Below, one piece after another: positions 60,901 through 64,000 of a stretch of 64,000 bases of DNA. Position numbers and translations under genes: made by a program. Under the pieces are notes generated by a model. The model was given only the letters and a program-made list of their open reading frames with translations. It was not told the origin of the DNA and did not search any database. Each line of letters starts with the position of its first letter. Position 1 is the first letter of the stretch. Origin of the DNA: Lineus longissimus (lineage: Eukaryota > Nemertea > Pilidiophora > Heteronemertea > Lineidae); the NCBI RefSeq assembly GCF_910592395.1, contig NC_088308.1, forward strand, positions 27,977,501-28,041,500, written 5' to 3'.

Positions 60901-63900
60901 GGGCTGTCAGAGGATAATCAGAGATGGCAAGACAGCCAACTGTGGGCTGTCAGAGGACAATAAGAGATGACGGGACAGCCAACTGTTCGTTATCCAAAGG
61001 TAATCAGAGCTGGCAAGACAGCCAAATGTGGGCTATCCAAGGACAATCAGAGATAGCAAGACAGCCAAATGTGGGCTATCCAAGGACAATCAGAGATGGC
61101 AAGACAGCCAAATGTGGGCTATCCAAGGACAATCAGAGATGACAAGACAGCCAACAGTGGGCTGTCAGAGGATAATCAGAGATGGCAAGACAGCCAACTG
61201 TGGGCTGTCAGAGGACAATCAGAGCTGGCAAGACAGCCAACAGTGGGCTGTCAGAGGATAATCAGAGATGGCAAGACAGCCAACAGTGGGCTGTCAGAGG
61301 ACAATCAGAGCTGGCAAGACAGCCAACTGTGGGCTGTCAGAGGACAATCAGAGATGGCAAGGCAGCCAACTGTGGGCTGTCAGAGGACAATCAGAGATGG
61401 CAAGACAGCCAACTGTGGGCTGTCAGAGGACAATCAGAGATGGCAAGACAACCAACTGTGGGCTATCCAAGGACAATCAGAGCTGGCAAGACTGCCAGCT
61501 GTGGGCTGTCGGAGGACAATCAGAGATGGCAAGACAGCCAACTGTGGGCTGTCAGAGGACAATCAGAGCTGGCAAGACAGCCAACAGTGGGCTGTCAGAG
61601 GACAATCAGAGCTGGCAAGACAGCCAACTGTGGGCTGTCAGAGGACAATCAGAGATGGCAAGGCAGCCAACTGTGGGCTGTCAGAGGACAATCAGAGATG
61701 GCAAGACAGCCAACTGTGGGCTGTCAGAGGACAATCAGAGATGGCAAGACAGCCAACTGTGGGCTATCCAAGGACAATCAGAGCTGGCAAGACTGCCAGC
61801 TGTGGGCTGTCGGAGGACAATCAGAGATGGCAAGACAGCCAACTGTGGGCTGTCAGAGGACAATCAGAGCTGGCAAGACAGCCAACAGTGGGCTGTCAGA
61901 GGACAATCAGAGATGGCAAGACAGCCAACTGTGGGCTGTCAGAGGACAATCAGAGATGGCAAGACAGCCAACTGTGGGCTGTCAGAGGACAATCAGAGAT
62001 GGCAAGACAGCCAACAGTGGGCTGTCAGAGGACAATCAGAGGTGGCAAGACAGCCAACTGTGGGCTGTCAGAGGACAATCAGAGATGGCAAGACAGCCAG
62101 CTGTGGGCTATCCAAGGACAATCAGAGCTGGCAAGACTGCCAGCTGTGGGCTGTCGGAGGACAATCAGAGATGGCAAGACAGCCAACTGTGGGCTGTCAG
62201 AGGACAATCAGAGCTGGCAAGACAGCCAACAGTGGGCTGTCAGAGGACAATCAGAGATGGCAAGACAGCCAACTGTTGGCTGTCAGAGGACAATCAGAGA
62301 TGGCAAGACAGCCAACTGTGGGCTGTCAGAGGACAATCAGAGATGGCAAGACAGTCAACAGTGGGCTGTCAGAGGACAATCAGAGATGGCAAGACAGCCA
62401 ACTGTGGGCTATCCAAGGACAATCAGAGATGGCAAGACAGCCAACTGTGGGCTGTCGGAGGACAATCAGAGATGGCAAGACAACCAAATGTGGGCTATCC
62501 AAGGACAATCAGAGCTGGCAAGACAGCCAACTGTGGGCTGTCAGAGGACAATCAGAGATGGCAAGACAGTCAACAGTGGGCTGTCAGAGGACAATCAGAG
62601 ATGGCAAGACAGCCAACTGTGGGCTATCCAAGGACAATCAGAGCTGGCAAGACAGCCAACTGTGGGCTGTCGGAGGACAATCAGAGATGGCAAGACAACC
62701 AAATGTGGGCTGTCAGAGGACAATCAGAGATGGCAAGACAGCCAACTGTGGGCTGTCGGAGGACAATCAGAGATGGTAAGACAACCAAATGTGGGCTGTC
62801 GGAGGACAATCAGAGATGGCAAGACAGCCAACTGTGGGCTGTCAGAGGACAATCAGAGCTGGCAAGACAGCCAACAGTGGGCTGTCAGAGGACAATCAGA
62901 GATGGCAAGACAGCCAACTGTGGGCTGTCAGAGGACAATCAGAGATGGCAAGACAGCCAACAGTGGGCTGTCAGAGGACAATCAGAGATGGCAAGACAGC
63001 CAACTGTGGGCTGTCAGAGGACAATCAGAGATGGCAAGACAGCCAGCTGTGGGCTATCCAAGGACAATCAGAGCTGGCAAGACTGCCAGCTGTGGGCTGT
63101 CGGAGGACAATCAGAGATGGCAAGACAGCCAACTGTGGGCTGTCAGAGGACAATCAGAGCTGGCAAGACAGCCAACAGTGGGCTGTCAGAGGACAATCAG
63201 AGATGGCAAGACAGCCAACTGTGGGCTGTCAGAGGACAATCAGAGATGGCAAGACAGCCAACAGTGGGCTGTCAGAGGACAATCAGAGATGGCAAGACAG
63301 CCAACTGTGGGCTATCCAAGGACAATCAGAGATGGCAAGACAGCCAACTGTGGGCTGTCAGAGGACAATCAGAGCTGGCAAGACAGCCAACTGTGGGCTG
63401 TCGGAGGACAATCAGAGATGGCAAGACAACCAAATGTGGGCTGTCGGAGGACAATCAGAGATGGCAAGACAGCCAACTGTGGGCTGTCAGAGGACAATCA
63501 GAGATGGCAAGGCAGCCAACTGTGGGCTGTCAGAGGACAATCAGAGATGGCAAGACAGCCAACTGTGGGCTGTCGGAGGACAATCAGAGATGGCAAGACA
63601 GCCAACTGTGGGCTGTCAGAGGACAATCAGAGATGGCAAGACAGCCAACTGTGGGCTGTCAGAGGACAATCAGAGATGGCAAGACAGCCAACTGTGGGCT
63701 GTCGGAGGACAATCAGAGATGGCAAGACAGCCAACTGTGGGCTGTCAGAGGACAATCAGAGATGGCAAGACAGCCAACTGTGGGCTGTCGGAGGACAATC
63801 AGAGATGGCAAGACAGCCAACTGTGGGCTGTCAGAGGACAATCAGAGATGGCAAGACAGCCAACTGTGGGCTGTCAGAGGACAATCAGAGATGGCAAGAC

Positions 63901-64000
63901 AGCCAACTGTGGGCTGTCAGAGGACAATCAGAGATGGCAAGACAGCCAACTGTGGGCTGTCAGAGGACAATCAGAGATGGCAAGACAGCCAACTGTGGGC
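57943..64000. repeat. 43-bp minisatellite, about 140 copies, continuing past the right edge
   Basis: Each 43-bp unit reads GACAATCAGAGATGGCAAGA then CAGCCAACTGTGGGCTGTCA then GAG, with recurring variants (GAGCTGG; CAACAGTGG; GCTATCCAAGG; GCTGTCGGAGG). The unit has no stop in any plus frame and 43 is not a multiple of three. All three plus frames therefore stay open for long distances and read the same three peptides in rotation (apparent proteins of 867, 772 and 503 codons). Each typical unit holds the inverted repeat GACAGCC-AACTGTG-GGCTGTC, a possible 7-bp hairpin. Confidence 0.97.
58030..63335. repeat. 2,709-bp higher-order tandem duplication inside the 43-bp array
   Basis: The stretch from about 58030 to 60625 reappears at 60739-63334. 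The offset is 2,709 bp, exactly 63 units. The rare marker block with ACGGGACAGCC and TTCGTTATCC occurs once in each copy (near 58260 and 60969). Derived frames of 503 codons are identical over 58559-60070 and 61268-62779, so the copies are essentially identical. Confidence 0.92.

Noticed and set aside
58360-60963. 867-codon plus-strand open frame (and 772- and 503-codon frames overlapping it)
   Set aside because: All are rotations of the same 43-bp unit in three frames; no start context, domain or selection signal. Explained by the minisatellite.
45250-64000. CRISPR-like repeat structure
   Set aside because: Units are contiguous with no unique spacers, and the genome is an animal's; these are minisatellites.

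Overview
The window is genomic DNA from a multicellular animal. Its genes are split into many short exons with GT-AG introns, there are long 3' untranslated regions with AATAAA or ATTAAA signals, and the recognisable proteins are animal families. Noncoding DNA is rich in minisatellites and decayed mobile elements, which fits a marine invertebrate with a medium-sized genome, but the sequence does not fix the phylum. No bacterial operon, CRISPR array or rRNA gene was seen.

Layout. 1-8.5 kb: the 5' half of an ABCA-subfamily (ABCA5-like) lipid transporter gene on the minus strand, cut by the left edge inside its first nucleotide-binding domain; its first coding intron carries a 54-bp minisatellite. 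8.5-10.8 kb: the shared upstream region of this gene and the next, with a fragment of a non-LTR retrotransposon. 10.9-20.0 kb: a complete plus-strand annexin gene of the A7/A11 type, with a long Gly/Pro/Tyr N-terminus, four annexin repeats, and a pair of duplicated 59-nt exons that look mutually exclusive. 21.5-36.4 kb: a complete 31-exon GBF1 gene (large ARF guanine-nucleotide exchange factor, 1885 codons). 36.7 kb to the right edge: the first two coding exons of a CaMKII kinase gene; exon 3 was not found, so about 23 kb to the right edge is read as one intron. That intron holds three unrelated minisatellites with units of 36 bp, 69 bp and 43 bp; the last runs off the window and contains a 2,709-bp higher-order duplication.

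Three of the four genes concern membranes (lipid transport, calcium-dependent membrane binding, Golgi ARF activation), and the annexin and CaMKII both respond to calcium. Nothing shows that they are co-regulated, and adjacency in an animal genome is weak evidence. The most unusual biology is the annexin exon pair: both exons have the same phase and length, they are separated by only 55 nt, and using both or neither shifts the frame. The very long open frames over the minisatellites are explained by unit length and composition and are not annotated as proteins.
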